NCBI GenBank assembly: GCA_002898255.1
Contig: BEIE01000001.1
Coordinates: forward strand, 496,001-560,000
Direction of reading: 5' to 3'
Origin: a bacterium HR28
GTDB lineage: Bacteria > Chloroflexota > Chloroflexia > Thermomicrobiales > Thermomicrobiaceae
Length of the DNA: 64,000 bases
The notes beneath the pieces were generated by a model, which saw only the letters and a list, made by a program, of their open reading frames with translations, ran no database searches and had not been told where the DNA came from. Positions within the stretch are counted from its first letter, which is position 1; every line of letters begins with the position of its first letter. Made by a program: the position numbers and the translations under genes. Shown one piece after another: positions 1 to 9,301 of the stretch.

Positions 1-34
1 CCCGTTCGAGTATCGGAATCTCGCCAGAGCCGGT

Positions 35-1027
35 TCATCGCTGCACGAGAAGGACGGTGTAGTAATGCATCCCATCGGATGCGGTCGCTTGGGCAACGCC
101 GAAGTGGGTGAAGCGACCGTCGAGCAGGATGGCACGATGTGACGGGCTGGCGAAGAGTGACCGCGCAGCTTCCGCAGCAGTGCGCTCCAGCGGGTAGTTA
201 TTGCGCTGGAGCGTCTCACCAGCAAAGCGCCACGGAATGCCGGTTGCGGCGATGAGGTCGAAAGCAGTCTGCCCCTCCGGTGAGGCGTGAGCGAAGTAAC
301 CACGACGAGCCATGTCGTTGCTCCGGTATTGGGCGATCGCAGTGAGCACCGGATCGAGTACGAGGGGTGCAAGTCCGTTCTCCTGACGCGTCCGGTTGAT
401 TAGCTGAGCGAGCTGGTTGGCAAGCGTATTCTCTTGGTAATTGAGGTCCCGATTCCGCTCTGCCCAGACGACGGCGCCGAGCCGGCCCAGTAGTACCGCC
501 CATTCGGTTCCGGCGAACTCCGGATGATACTCGAAGCGAGCTCGCTCGAAGTACTGTACCAGTATCCCACCTTCCCAGAAGGGTTCAGTGATCGGGAATC
601 CGAAGATACGGACACCGCCTCGTGTTTCCCAATACGTGAGAAATTCCGGTGCAATGTGGTGTCCAGTTTCGGGGACATAGCGGCGACCCGGGAGCGGCGC
701 AACCGGGCGGAGGTCGCGCCCCTCACGCTCGGCGATCTCTTTCCCCAGGAGGCCAAGGAGAACAGTGTAGTCAGTCCCCGCCAGTTCGGGGTGATACTCA
801 AAGCGTTGACGCTCAAAGTACTGGACAAGGTAGCCGCTCTCGAAGATGGCTGGCCCGATCGGATAGCCGAAGGTGCGCACGCCACCGTAGCGCTCGTAGA
901 AGTCCTGAAAGACAGGTGCGACATCGTAACCGGTCGGACTCGCGGCGACAGCGGGGCCAGGCCACAGCGCCAAAAGCCAGAGGAACAGCGGTATCCACAC
1001 CACACGTGACAAGGAGCGACGCATCAT
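35..1027 (-). CDS. Secreted CAP/SCP-domain protein with two YFER-type surface repeats
   Basis: Predicted exported protein of 330 residues. I chose the ATG at 1027: it is followed by an Arg-rich start, a hydrophobic stretch and an AVAAS-type cleavage site near residue 28, and has AGAAAGG upstream; the in-frame extension to 1309 is not protein-like. Two copies of a roughly 55-residue module follow (about 33-90 and 110-170), each with GGVR.FG(Y/F)PI and then VQYFER.RFEYHPE. The last third is a YkwD-type CAP domain, with YFAHASPEGQ, FAGE and SPSHRAILLDG blocks that match the family. CAP proteins are extracellular; the exact function is unknown. The same module occurs twice in the amidase starting at 44888. 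Neighbours are far away, so it is probably monocistronic. Confidence 0.88.
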   Translation of the reverse strand: MMRRSLSRVVWIPLFLWLLALWPGPAVAASPTGYDVAPVFQDFYERYGGVRTFGYPIGPAIFESGYLVQYFERQRFEYHPELAGTDYTVLLGLLGKEIAEREGRDLRPVAPLPGRRYVPETGHHIAPEFLTYWETRGGVRIFGFPITEPFWEGGILVQYFERARFEYHPEFAGTEWAVLLGRLGAVVWAERNRDLNYQENTLANQLAQLINRTRQENGLAPLVLDPVLTAIAQYRSNDMARRGYFAHASPEGQTAFDLIAATGIPWRFAGETLQRNNYPLERTAAEAARSLFASPSHRAILLDGRFTHFGVAQATASDGMHYYTVLLVQR

Positions 1028-2449
1028 GTTCGAGCCTTTCTTCTCGGCTGGTCTCGTTCGACCAGCAAAGAGAGTGATCGGCTTCGTGGGAGTCACGATG
1101 AGAGACGCGATCGGGGGAGGTGCGGATAGGGAGGTGGAGGGGCACCGTCCTAGTTCTGTCATGCTAGCCCGCGTGGGACTTGCGGTCTGACCTTGGGGGA
1201 GATGCGGGTTTGTGAATGCAGACGCACGGGTGGGGAAAGCGGTACCGGACCTCGCGTGAGCGTACGTAGAGCAACGGTGGTCACAGAAACAGCGGGAAGA
1301 GCAGTTCATGGTGGAGAGAGCCGGTCCGGAAGAACACGGAGGAGAGCAGCGGTGGGACGCTGCGGCTCCCTCGCGAAAGCGTGGTGGATCACACGATGAC
1401 CTTCGCGAGTGTCACGCGCTTCTGTCCCGAATGGAGCGACGCGCCTACCGGTGGCTGCGACAGAAGCGGCAGTCTGCAGCTTGTTCGCAAGTGACGTGGC
1501 GCGTCGGTCGTTCCGGAGGCGGCAAGCCAACGACGTACGTCGCTGGAGACGGGTCCCTGGCGGGATCTCAGCGTCTCATGGAGGTGATGACCGATCGGAG
1601 GAAGCGTCCTCAGGGTTGTGGGTGCTACTGGTGTTCTGGTTGCGCGGGGACTGGCCCGGAAAGTCTTCAACGTCGTTATCGCACTGCGCCAGCGGCACTC
1701 TTGGGAACGCCCATATCTCGGTACGGCAGATAGGAGGGTAAGTAACCGTAGACAGTGGAAGATCCCACCAGGGCGAGCGTGGCGGGCTAGGTGATCCTGA
1801 GGGGCGGCAGGAGAAGAGGAGCGGTTTCGCACACCATTCCTGGTTGGGAGATTGCCAGGCATCGGTTCGGATGCAGGTCTTCAGTTGCGAGCGCTGGCTA
1901 TCAAAGTACCAGCCTCGTCGGCGAGGGGCCCGGAGCGCCCGCGCAGTTTGTGTTCACGGAACGTACGGCCCTATACCACTGCCCAAGGGACTGACGAGTG
2001 GCGAGTCGTTGTACTCTGTGGAACTCCTCACGAGGTCTGGCACCAACACCCATTCCAGGTCAATGCGCCTGTCGGCAGCATGCTGCAGCGCAGTAAGTGG
2101 CTCGCCGATGAGCGGAGCTGCTCGCATAGGGAACAGAGGTGCCTACGTGGTGACGCAGAACGAGCGTTGCCCTTTGATGGTGACCGCCTTGCATGCGCCG
2201 CCTGTCGCGTGCACGGCCTGAGCGGTAATCGGAGAGACAGCAAAAAGTTTCCCAAACGATGTCGTGGAGGGGCGGGAGCTGGTGCGTCTGCTGAGTGTGG
2301 GGGAAGTGCGTCGTTCGACCGCGCGCTCCAGCTCCCACTGTCCACTTATCGGTAATCATTCTGGTAGACCCCAGCGGTGGTTGTGAGTTCAGGACAATCT
2401 CGCCCTCTCTCATCGTCCCGCTCGTGCGAACTCTGTGCTGCGGGCTGGA
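1028..2449. other. Long stretch without a convincing gene
   Basis: About 1.4 kb between the CAP protein and the FMN reductase. Open frames exist on both strands, but their translations are rich in Arg, Ser and Cys, lack any recognisable motif and overlap one another, as expected of chance frames in GC-rich DNA. I see no tRNA, rRNA or clear terminator. The plus strand is notably G-rich over C, for example 26 G to 13 C at 1801-1860. It could hold decayed genes or an unrecognised RNA. Confidence 0.4.
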
Positions 2450-3010
2450 CTAATCGCGAAAGCGAAGCGTCCAGGCGACGAGCGCCTCAAGAAGTTGGCG
2501 GATGCGTTCGCGCGTCTCATGGTCGACGAGACGTCCCTCGCGGAAGAGTCCCGCTGCCTCGCGGACGAAGACATCAGGCTTCGGCAGGACATAGGACTCG
2601 GTACAAGCGAAGATTTGCCGCAGAGCGAGCTGGGCGCGCATGGTCCCGGAGACCCCAGTAGCGGCACCCATGAGGGCGACCGGCTTGCGGCGGAGTGGGC
2701 TGGTGGCCGGCGGTCGTGATGCCCAGTCGATTGCATTCTTCAACGGCCCAGGAACGCTCCAGTTATATTCCGGTGTCGCGATTAGCAAGGCATCGGCTTC
2801 AGCGATAGCACGTTTGAAGTGCAGCACCGTCGCAGGCGGGCCAGCTTCTTCCAAGTCCTGGTCGTAAAGTGGGAGGTCATGCAGCTCGTAGAGCTCAATC
2901 GTGACGCCAGGGGGAGCGAGTTCTTGTGCAGCCAGGAGGAGTCCACGGTTGTAGGACTGACGGCGCAGCGAACCCGGAATACCCAGGATCCGCAGTGGTC
3001 GATCGCTCAC
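2450..3010 (-). CDS. NADPH-dependent FMN reductase (chromate/quinone reductase-like)
   Basis: 186-residue flavodoxin-like protein of the NADPH_dep_FMN_red family, the size expected for ChrR/YieF/azoreductase-type enzymes that reduce quinones, chromate or azo dyes with FMN. The N-terminal ILGIPGSLRRQSYNRGLL is the phosphate-binding loop (family G-S-x-R-x-x-S-x-N), and ATPEYNWSVPGPLKNAIDW is the family's second flavin motif. Start: GTG at 3010, preceded by AAAGGAGG at ideal distance; upstream in-frame codons to 3232 lack a site and look random. No operon partner. The physiological electron acceptor cannot be read from sequence. Confidence 0.9.
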   Translation of the reverse strand: MSDRPLRILGIPGSLRRQSYNRGLLLAAQELAPPGVTIELYELHDLPLYDQDLEEAGPPATVLHFKRAIAEADALLIATPEYNWSVPGPLKNAIDWASRPPATSPLRRKPVALMGAATGVSGTMRAQLALRQIFACTESYVLPKPDVFVREAAGLFREGRLVDHETRERIRQLLEALVAWTLRFRD

Positions 3011-3776
3011 ACGGCCTCCTTTCGACTTCATGAAACGTGTCTTCTCGCCTTCGATGCAGGAGCGGGCGACGTTGCGTGCCCCCGTTCCTGCGCGATCCTC
3101 GAGTGTGCCCGACGGGTTGCTCGGCCGACCAGTGGGGATTGACCAAAGAGGGCCTATTCGTCGTGATACAGGCAAGGCAGCGGAGGAAGCATATAGTGGA
3201 GGAGACTCAGTTGTGGCAGACCGGACATGCATCTTGGCACCTGAAGGAGGACGTCACCAAAGAACGGTTCCAGGAGCCCCCTCAACAAACAGGCAGCCGT
3301 CATGACGTGGATCCACGCTTCTGGCCAGCAGTAGGCGTTTGGTCGTGGAGCGGGGCTGCTCCTGTGTTGACCAGAGCGTGCCGCTTCCGTACGGGTGCGC
3401 CACCGTGAGGGTTCTTCGCGTTCAGACCGGTGCCGTTTGTGAAGTTGGGCGAGGCGGTGCAGGTAGTAGAGGCGCAGGGTAGGGCAGAAGGGAACTTTGT
3501 GAACTGTGTGTGGGCCGCATCCGAGGGAGTGGGAGGAAATATCGCACGGTCATTGTGGGAGCCGGAGCTATTGCGGTGCCGGGAGTGGTTATCCTGAAGA
3601 ACGGCGGACGGCGGAACCCGCGTGGGGTCAGAAAGAGACATGAGGTCTTCGGCAGCTATCACCTGCCGGGTGTAGTCGAGGAGCGCGGTTCGCGAAGGAC
3701 GGACTGAATGGGCCACGATGCGACGATGCTCCAATATGCCCGCCGCTGCGGTAGAGTTGGCGTCGGAGGGGGAGCG
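3011..3776. other. Gene-poor intergenic region
   Basis: About 770 bp between the divergent FMN reductase and YczE-like genes. A 220-codon minus-strand frame covers much of it but runs antisense into the YczE-like gene and has low-complexity Ser/Thr/Pro/His-rich translation without a ribosome site, so I treat it as chance. Nothing else is recognisable apart from the ribosome site of the next gene (GGAGGG near 3765). Confidence 0.4.
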
Positions 3777-4433
3777 ATGGCACTGTGGGCGGGCACGAGC
3801 CGTCAAAGGGTAGCGACGATACAGCGATGGGCTCTGCTTGTTGCCGGACTGTTCCTTTTTGCGCTGGCACTTGTTTTGGGGTTGCAGAGCGGACTCGGCG
3901 CCTATTCCTGGATGGTTTTCCACGACGGGATCGCTCGGCACACCCCGCTCACCGTGGGGCAAGCGAGTATCGCGGTCAGCATCGTTGCGGTGGGAGGTGG
4001 CTGGTTACTAGGTGTGCCACCTGGGATTGGGACAATTGCGAACCTTCTCCTAATTGGCGTCTTCACGGACCTCATCCTGTGGATGAATTTGGTGCCTCCG
4101 GCCTCGCAACCGCTTGTGGGGCTATTCGAAGTCGCGGCATCAGTGGTACTGCTCGGCATTGCAAGCGGGATGTACATCGCGGCCGATTTTGGGGCTGGGC
4201 CGCGCGACAGCTTAATGCTCGCTCTGGCGCGACGGACACGCTGGTCGGTGGGCTGGATCCGCTGGGCAATGGAAGTTGGGGTCACCCTGGCCGGGATCGG
4301 TTTGGGCGGATCCTTTGGGATTGGCACGATAATCGTGGCACTTACAGTTGGCCCAGCAGTGCGATGGGGGTTTCGCCTCTTCGGGCTGGACGGACAGGGA
4401 TATCGGCGAGAACGTGGGGAGCGTGGCGCGTGA
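3777..4433 (+). CDS. YczE/YitT-like integral membrane protein
   Basis: 218-residue polytopic membrane protein with about five hydrophobic segments. The pattern of an early helix ending in LGLQSGLGAYSW, then G-x-T-x-G-Q-A, then GIGTIANLLLIGVFTDL, and a later GMYIAADFGAGPRDSLM resembles the YczE family, whose members are poorly characterised (Bacillus YczE is linked to surfactin production). I chose ATG 3777 because GGAGGGGG lies just upstream; the frame is open to 3708 but that extension is unlikely. Its TGA overlaps the GTG start of the next gene, so the two are co-translated. Confidence 0.75.
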   Translation: MALWAGTSRQRVATIQRWALLVAGLFLFALALVLGLQSGLGAYSWMVFHDGIARHTPLTVGQASIAVSIVAVGGGWLLGVPPGIGTIANLLLIGVFTDLILWMNLVPPASQPLVGLFEVAASVVLLGIASGMYIAADFGAGPRDSLMLALARRTRWSVGWIRWAMEVGVTLAGIGLGGSFGIGTIIVALTVGPAVRWGFRLFGLDGQGYRRERGERGA

Positions 4434-4819
4434 GTACACCTGACGGGTTCGAGGTATTGCGACAGCGGCTGTTGCCGATGCTGCGACGGATTGTCGAGCA
4501 GCTAGAGGATCGGACGGTGCCGGGCTACCCGGTTTTGGTAGACGATCCGGAACAGGAGGTTGTTGGCATCTCCTTGGCACCAGGATTTGGCCTGTATCTC
4601 GTGCGCGATGGCGAACGGTTGGTGCTGCGGCGCGAACGGATTCTCCACCGGACACTGGTCCATACGGCAGCCGGTCGGGAGTGGTTCGGTGGCGAGCCGT
4701 ACGAGGAGATTGAGGAAATCGATCCCAGTATCAGCGACGTCGAGCTCCGTGACGAGGTTGCACGACTCCTCGCTGCATGGCACAAGCATCCGCTAATCAT
4801 CCGCCAGAGCGATAGCTGA
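4430..4819 (+). CDS. Conserved-looking hypothetical protein
   Basis: 129 residues, soluble, acidic C-terminal half, no motif I recognise. Start GTG 4430 overlaps the stop of the YczE-like gene (GTGA) and has GGGGAG upstream, indicating translational coupling. The sequence has a helical N-terminus, then a beta-rich middle (VLVDDPEQEVVGISLAPGF, then LYLVRDGERLVLRRE), suggesting a small alpha/beta domain, and ends in a helix-rich tail. It is followed at once by the strong hairpin at 4832. Function unknown; the only clue is co-transcription with a membrane protein. Confidence 0.7.
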   Translation: MSTPDGFEVLRQRLLPMLRRIVEQLEDRTVPGYPVLVDDPEQEVVGISLAPGFGLYLVRDGERLVLRRERILHRTLVHTAAGREWFGGEPYEEIEEIDPSISDVELRDEVARLLAAWHKHPLIIRQSDS

Positions 4820-4831
4820 GACGGTGCACCC

Positions 4832-4872
4832 AAACACACTGGGGGACGCATGCAGCGTCCCCCAGTGTGTTT
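4832..4872. terminator. Bidirectional terminator hairpin between convergent genes
   Basis: Perfect 18-bp inverted repeat (arms 4832-4849 and 4855-4872, core CTGGGGGACGC) with a 5-nt loop, placed between the plus-strand hypothetical gene and minus-strand ndk. The outer A/T bases of each arm give a short T-rich tail in both directions. The right arm shares its last five bases with the parS site. Confidence 0.85.
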
Positions 4873-4883
4873 CACGTGAAACA
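4868..4883. other. parS centromere-like site (ParB binding)
   Basis: The 16 bases TGTTTCACGTGAAACA are a perfect palindrome and match the classical bacterial parS consensus recognised by chromosomal ParB (Spo0J). In most bacteria such sites cluster near the replication origin. It sits 7 bp downstream of the ndk stop codon and overlaps the terminator stem. No second good match was noticed in the window, and parA/parB are not here. Confidence 0.85.
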
Positions 4884-4889
4884 CTTCCC

Positions 4890-5339
4890 TCAACCCATGA
4901 TCCACTGGTCGATCGCTCGTTCATAGCTCACCAGTTCGTCATCACGGAAAAACAGACCGATCTCGTACGCTGCCTTTTCCGGGCTATCCGACCCGTGGAT
5001 CACGTTCTGTCCGATTGTCAGTGCCAGATCGCCGCGAATTGTTCCCGGCTCCGCTTTTGCGGGATCCGTTGCGCCCATCGTCTTCCGCGTCACCTCAATC
5101 GCGCGCGGCCCCTCCACTACACCGACCACGACTGGCCCCGAGGTGATAAACTCCAGCAACTCGTGAAAAAACGGCTTCCCGCGGTGCTCTGCATAGTGCT
5201 GCTCTGCCAACTTCCGGTCGATCTGCATCAACTTCAAGCCCACGAACCGTAAACCCCGCTGCTCCAAGCGCCGCAGCACCTCCCCAATCAACCCACGCTG
5301 CACCGCGTCCGGCTTTACGATGATCAACGATCGCTCCAC
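4890..5339 (-). CDS. ndk: Nucleoside diphosphate kinase
   Basis: 149 residues, exactly the usual bacterial length. Transfers the gamma phosphate from ATP to other NDPs through a phosphohistidine; the active-site His is in NVIHGSDSPE, and IIVKPDAVQRG, RG(D)LAL and the KPFF stretch are family hallmarks. Start GTG 5339 has GGAGG eight bases upstream; the track-length extension (TTG) would place the ribosome site inside the gene. It lies downstream of the TPR gene in the same direction, 73 bp apart with a GC palindrome between, and ends beside parS. Confidence 0.96.
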   Translation of the reverse strand: MERSLIIVKPDAVQRGLIGEVLRRLEQRGLRFVGLKLMQIDRKLAEQHYAEHRGKPFFHELLEFITSGPVVVGVVEGPRAIEVTRKTMGATDPAKAEPGTIRGDLALTIGQNVIHGSDSPEKAAYEIGLFFRDDELVSYERAIDQWIMG

Positions 5340-5363
5340 GATCCCACCCTCCAATCACGAGTC

Positions 5364-5383
5364 GCGGGCGCCCGGGCGCCCGC
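5364..5383. repeat. GC-rich 20-bp perfect palindrome between the TPR gene and ndk
   Basis: GCGGGCGCCCGGGCGCCCGC reads the same on both strands. It lies between two minus-strand genes, where the transcript could form a hairpin. There is no T-run after it, so a processing or stability element is as likely as a terminator. Confidence 0.5.
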
Positions 5384-5412
5384 CTACCAGCCTCCACTTT
5401 TTGGCACAGAGC

Positions 5413-6990
5413 CTACTCGCTACGCAACCGCAGCGCCAACTCATAGTATCGTGCTGCCAGTCCGCCCTCGCCCCGCCGGCGATAGATCGCCCCCAACGTC
5501 ATCGCCGCTTGTCGGGCCCCTGCCCCGCCCTCTGCCACGATTCGTTCCAATACTGGAATCAACTCCTCCACGGCGCCGCCTTGGTACACGATTACCTGCG
5601 CGCGTCGTACGGCCTCCCGGACCTGACCGCGCGCCAGGAGCTCGCGAACTCGCTCTACTTCCTCGTCCCCTCGCTCCTCCGCGGCAGATATCGTCTCTGC
5701 TTCCGTTCCCTCACCTTCCCTCGCTACACCGATTTCCTCTCCAGCTCCCCACTCCACGGACTCGCCGCCCTCACTGGCCTCGCCAATTCCTGCTGCACTG
5801 ACCGTCTCGACACCCGCCCCAACGATCTTCTCTTCCGTCCCCTCCTCACCCCACCCGGAAACCACACCGGAGAGTTCCTCTTCGCTCGGTACCTCTCCCG
5901 ACTCCTCAGGCGCCTCCTCAACCGCAGTCCCCCACTCTTCACTCAGCCCAGTCCATCCAGCCTCCAGTTCCGCGCGTAGCCCGGCGAACTCAAGCTCTTC
6001 TTCCCCCGGTACATCCCACGCCGCCTCTCCCACCGGCTGGACCGCCTCTCCCCCGCTCTCATTCCCCTCGCCAACCCCGCTCAATGCACGCTCGATCTCC
6101 TTCAGGATCGGAGCCTCCTCCTCCGGCGCCACGCTACTCGGTCGTGCAGCTTCCAACTCCTCCTCACTTGGCAACTCCCAGAGGAGTTCCGTCTCCCCCA
6201 ACGGTGCCACCAGCCAGTGTTCTTCCACTACGATGGGTTCCGGCAGAGCAAGCCACGCCCGCTCCTCCCATCGCTCCATTGGCACAGTTCGCTCGATCAC
6301 TTCTCCTACAGGATCGAGCTCCCACAAAAGCTCCCGATGACGTCGTGCTTCCCCTTCGTCACCCCGTTCTCGCGCACTCAGTGCGGCCACCACTAGCGCC
6401 CCTATCATTTCTGGGTGCACGCTTAAGATTCGCTCCGCTTCCCCCGCCGCCTCGCGCCGAGCACCTTGCCACCACAAGGCCAGGCACAGTCGCTGCCGCA
6501 CGTCCCATCGTTCGCCCAACCGCTCCAGCGCCGCCCGACACTCCTCGCTCGCTCGCGCCCACCATCCCTGCACGACGTACCATGACGCCAGGCACGCTGC
6601 TGAGGGGAACAATTGCCCCTCAATCCCATCCTCCGCGAACCACTCGGCCAAGCGTTGTGCATACGTCCGCTGCCACGGTGCACATTCCCACGCCACCTGG
6701 AGCAGCGCACGCGCCTCCTCCCGTTCTCCACGCGTTCGCCGGCTCTCCGCAAGCAGCGCCCAGGCTCGCGCATCCTCCGGATTCACCTGCACCACACGCC
6801 CCAGGATCTCCTCAGCCGCAACGAGCTCCCCTCGCCGCAGCAACAACCCGCCCCAGAGCCGTTGAGTACTCACCGCTTCCGGCGCTACCCTCCGCACGGC
6901 CTCTACCAATTGCCGTGCATCCTCCAGCCGACCTTCCTCGAGCGCCGTCTCGGCTCGGGTTACCGCCTCAGCGAGCGGGATTGTGCTCAT
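5413..6990 (-). CDS. TPR-repeat protein with acidic low-complexity centre
   Basis: 525 residues. The N-terminal ~200 residues contain TPR-like helical repeats (LEEGRLEDARQLVEAVRR; GELVAAEEILGRVVQVNPEDARAWALLAE), then an acidic region of roughly 200 residues dominated by Glu, Gly, Ser and Val, then a short C-terminal TPR-like part (MTLGAIYRRRGEGGLAARYYELALRL). Such proteins act as scaffolds; no partner can be named. Start ATG 6990 follows GGAGGGGG; codons upstream to 7098 are unlikely. The coding strand is extremely G/A-rich. It is divergent from the queuosine-salvage gene at 7124. Confidence 0.85.
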   Translation of the reverse strand: MSTIPLAEAVTRAETALEEGRLEDARQLVEAVRRVAPEAVSTQRLWGGLLLRRGELVAAEEILGRVVQVNPEDARAWALLAESRRTRGEREEARALLQVAWECAPWQRTYAQRLAEWFAEDGIEGQLFPSAACLASWYVVQGWWARASEECRAALERLGERWDVRQRLCLALWWQGARREAAGEAERILSVHPEMIGALVVAALSARERGDEGEARRHRELLWELDPVGEVIERTVPMERWEERAWLALPEPIVVEEHWLVAPLGETELLWELPSEEELEAARPSSVAPEEEAPILKEIERALSGVGEGNESGGEAVQPVGEAAWDVPGEEELEFAGLRAELEAGWTGLSEEWGTAVEEAPEESGEVPSEEELSGVVSGWGEEGTEEKIVGAGVETVSAAGIGEASEGGESVEWGAGEEIGVAREGEGTEAETISAAEERGDEEVERVRELLARGQVREAVRRAQVIVYQGGAVEELIPVLERIVAEGGAGARQAAMTLGAIYRRRGEGGLAARYYELALRLRSE

Positions 6991-7123
6991 CGCCCCCTCC
7001 ACACCTGTCCTCACCTGGCATGGTGCTGCCAGTATACTCAACCGGGTTCGGCCCTCGCGTAGCCGAATCCTCCCAGAACTACGTCCGCTCGTTGGCAATC
7101 CGACAGGATGCGCAGCCGTGTCG

Positions 7124-8089
7124 ATGACCGCTGATCCACTTGGAGTACGTGCCGCTGCTCACCAAGTCCTCTCCCGCGCCCGGTGGGTACGCCTCCATCC
7201 CGAGGGTCTTGACCGGCTTGCTTCTCTGCTGCCCCATCCCCTTCCCGATCTTCCTGACTGGGATCATCCCTTGCACTGGCGCGGTACGCCCGACCAGACT
7301 GCCAACTATGTTCTCCTCCTCGATGCCCTCAATTTCTGCTTTTGGGGAGAACCACGTTGGCGCGTCTACTACGCCGGGACATGGTACGACGGTTACTGGG
7401 CACTGACCGCCGCGCTCCGTCGCGCGCTCGATGCCGGCCTCCCCCTCTACGACCCTTCCTTCCTCTCTCAACTCACCGATAGCCAGATCGCCGACCTCTT
7501 CGCTGGTGACGGTACCATCCCCCTTCTTGAATGGCGCATCGCACACATCCGTGAGGTCGCTCACGGTCTGTCCAACGCCTGCGCCGGCACCTTTGCAACG
7601 CTCATCCGCCAAGCTCATCACCGTGCCACACAACTCGTCCAGCTTGTCGTCCAGGTCTTCCCCTCGTTTGACGATGTCGCAACTTATGGCACCCTTCGCG
7701 TCCCGTTCTATAAGCGCGCGCAACTCCTGTGTAGCGACCTGGCCGGTGCCTTCCAGGGGCGAGAACTCGGTCACTTCGACGATCTCGAGGCGCTCACAGC
7801 CTTCGCCGACTACAAACTACCCCAGGTTCTCCGCTATTACGGTGCTCTCGAGTATCATCCCCATCTCGCCGCCCGCATCGACGCACGACAAGAACTCCCC
7901 GCCGGCTCCCCGGAGGAAGTCGAGATCCGTGCCGCAACGATTTGCGCAGTCGATGAACTCGTTGCTCGCCGCCGTGCCGCGGGATACCGCGCTGCGGCAT
8001 GGCAGGTAGATTGGGCACTGTGGAAACTTGGGCAGGCACTCCCACCTGATGCTCCGCCCTACCACCGTACCCGCACCCGTTACTACTGA
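7124..8089 (+). CDS. Queuosine 5'-phosphate N-glycosylase/hydrolase (DUF2419, Qng1-like)
   Basis: 321 residues, full length for the Q_salvage (DUF2419) family, which releases queuine from queuosine 5'-monophosphate so that it can be reinserted into tRNA. Seen here: [15 protein letters not shown] near residue 60, [16 protein letters not shown], the FSFDDVATY-like block [10 protein letters not shown], and [14 protein letters not shown], all characteristic blocks. GTG at 7118 has better spacing from AGGA (7105) and may be the true start, adding two residues. The stop overlaps the convergent oxidoreductase by 7 bp. Unusually for a plus gene, its coding strand is C-rich (25 C to 12 G at 7561-7620). 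Confidence 0.88.
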   Translation: MTADPLGVRAAAHQVLSRARWVRLHPEGLDRLASLLPHPLPDLPDWDHPLHWRGTPDQTANYVLLLDALNFCFWGEPRWRVYYAGTWYDGYWALTAALRRALDAGLPLYDPSFLSQLTDSQIADLFAGDGTIPLLEWRIAHIREVAHGLSNACAGTFATLIRQAHHRATQLVQLVVQVFPSFDDVATYGTLRVPFYKRAQLLCSDLAGAFQGRELGHFDDLEALTAFADYKLPQVLRYYGALEYHPHLAARIDARQELPAGSPEEVEIRAATICAVDELVARRRAAGYRAAAWQVDWALWKLGQALPPDAPPYHRTRTRYY

Positions 8090-9219
8090 GTCGTCGCGAA
8101 GCGATCTTTCCGCAAGAAACCAATCGGCAACGTCGTCCCACCCTCCAATGCCAGGTCGGCCAGCGCTTCACCGATCGTGGGAGCGAACTTAAACCCATGC
8201 CCGGAAAACCCACACGCGAACACCACCTGCGGCCATCGCGGATGCCGATCGACAATGAAATGAGCATCTGGCGTCATCGTATAGAGGCAGGTCACACTCA
8301 TCAGCACAGAACCTGTTGCACCGGGTACGTACCGTTGAAGAACGGTCGTCATCGAACGAACTTCCTCGTCACTTACCGTGCGCCGCGCTGTTTCTGGCGT
8401 GCACGGCTCGCCGCTGTCGTGCCGACCGAATTTGACACCCTGGTCGGGCAACAACGGAAAGCCATAGTACTCCCCCTCAGGCACGTCCAGGAGAAAGATA
8501 GGGAGTCGGTCTGGTGTACACAGCTCTGGCTGATGCGGCAGGACATGCACCACCAAGACACGCCGAACCGTCAGCGGCAACCCGAGCTCGCTAAGCACCA
8601 CCGGAGCCCATGGCCCAGCCGTAATCACCACGCGCTCGGCCAGTAGCCGTTCCCCATCAGTCTCGACGAATACTCCGTCCCCCTCTGCACCAAATGACCG
8701 AACAGCGACCCCGAAACGCAGCTCCGCCCCGTGACGCGTTGCGTCCTCACAGAACGCACGCCAACACTCTTCTGCAAAGAGAATTCCTGCCCTTCCCTCT
8801 ACAAGCGCCACAAACTCCTCGGGAACCGCCAGGGCCGGAAAGCGTTGTCGTGCCTGCTCGGCGTCGAGGAGTTCGTGTGGTAATCCGTGACGCAACGCGC
8901 TCTCCCGAGCGCCGGTGATGAACGGACTGTCAGGCCGGCCGATGCTCACACCGCCAGTGATCTGCAAGAGCTGCCGACCTGTCCGCTCTGCAAGTTCCTG
9001 CCACAGAACATATGCCCGCTGTACCAATGGGACATACTCCGGCGACTCGAAATATGCTTCACGGATAATTCGCGTCTTCCCATGCGATGACCCTAGTGCG
9101 TGGAAGGGCGCATGCTGTTCCAGTCCCAACACACGCACACCACGCCGCGCTAACCCCGCAGCTGCTGCGGAGCCCATGATTCCCAGACCAACAACGATCA
9201 CGTCCCATCGTCTTTCCAC
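8083..9219 (-). CDS. Monomeric sarcosine oxidase / N-methyltryptophan oxidase family flavoprotein
   Basis: 378-residue DAO-family FAD oxidase. N-terminal dinucleotide fold [34 protein letters not shown] is the active-site segment of the MSOX/SolA group; C-terminal [17 protein letters not shown] carries the cysteine that binds FAD covalently in these enzymes, followed by [12 protein letters not shown]. Likely oxidises N-methyl or secondary amines to aldehyde and H2O2; the substrate is not decided by sequence. Start GTG 9219 is preceded by GGGAGGAG; the longer TTG form (9246) would bury that site. Upstream lies the DnaA-box intergenic region. Confidence 0.88.
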   Translation of the reverse strand: MERRWDVIVVGLGIMGSAAAAGLARRGVRVLGLEQHAPFHALGSSHGKTRIIREAYFESPEYVPLVQRAYVLWQELAERTGRQLLQITGGVSIGRPDSPFITGARESALRHGLPHELLDAEQARQRFPALAVPEEFVALVEGRAGILFAEECWRAFCEDATRHGAELRFGVAVRSFGAEGDGVFVETDGERLLAERVVITAGPWAPVVLSELGLPLTVRRVLVVHVLPHQPELCTPDRLPIFLLDVPEGEYYGFPLLPDQGVKFGRHDSGEPCTPETARRTVSDEEVRSMTTVLQRYVPGATGSVLMSVTCLYTMTPDAHFIVDRHPRWPQVVFACGFSGHGFKFAPTIGEALADLALEGGTTLPIGFLRKDRFATTQ

Positions 9220-9301
9220 CGTCGGACTCCTCCCGCTCACCGCCAACGTTACCTCGCAAGCGATTGTCGCATGTTCCAGGAGCTCCGTTGTGGTTCACGC
9301 A

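Noticed and set aside
1389-1862. 157-codon minus-strand frame
   Set aside because: Arg/Ser/Thr-rich translation, overlapping plus-strand frames, no ribosome site or motif.
3300-3962. 220-codon minus-strand frame
   Set aside because: Runs antisense into the YczE-like gene; low-complexity translation and no start signal.
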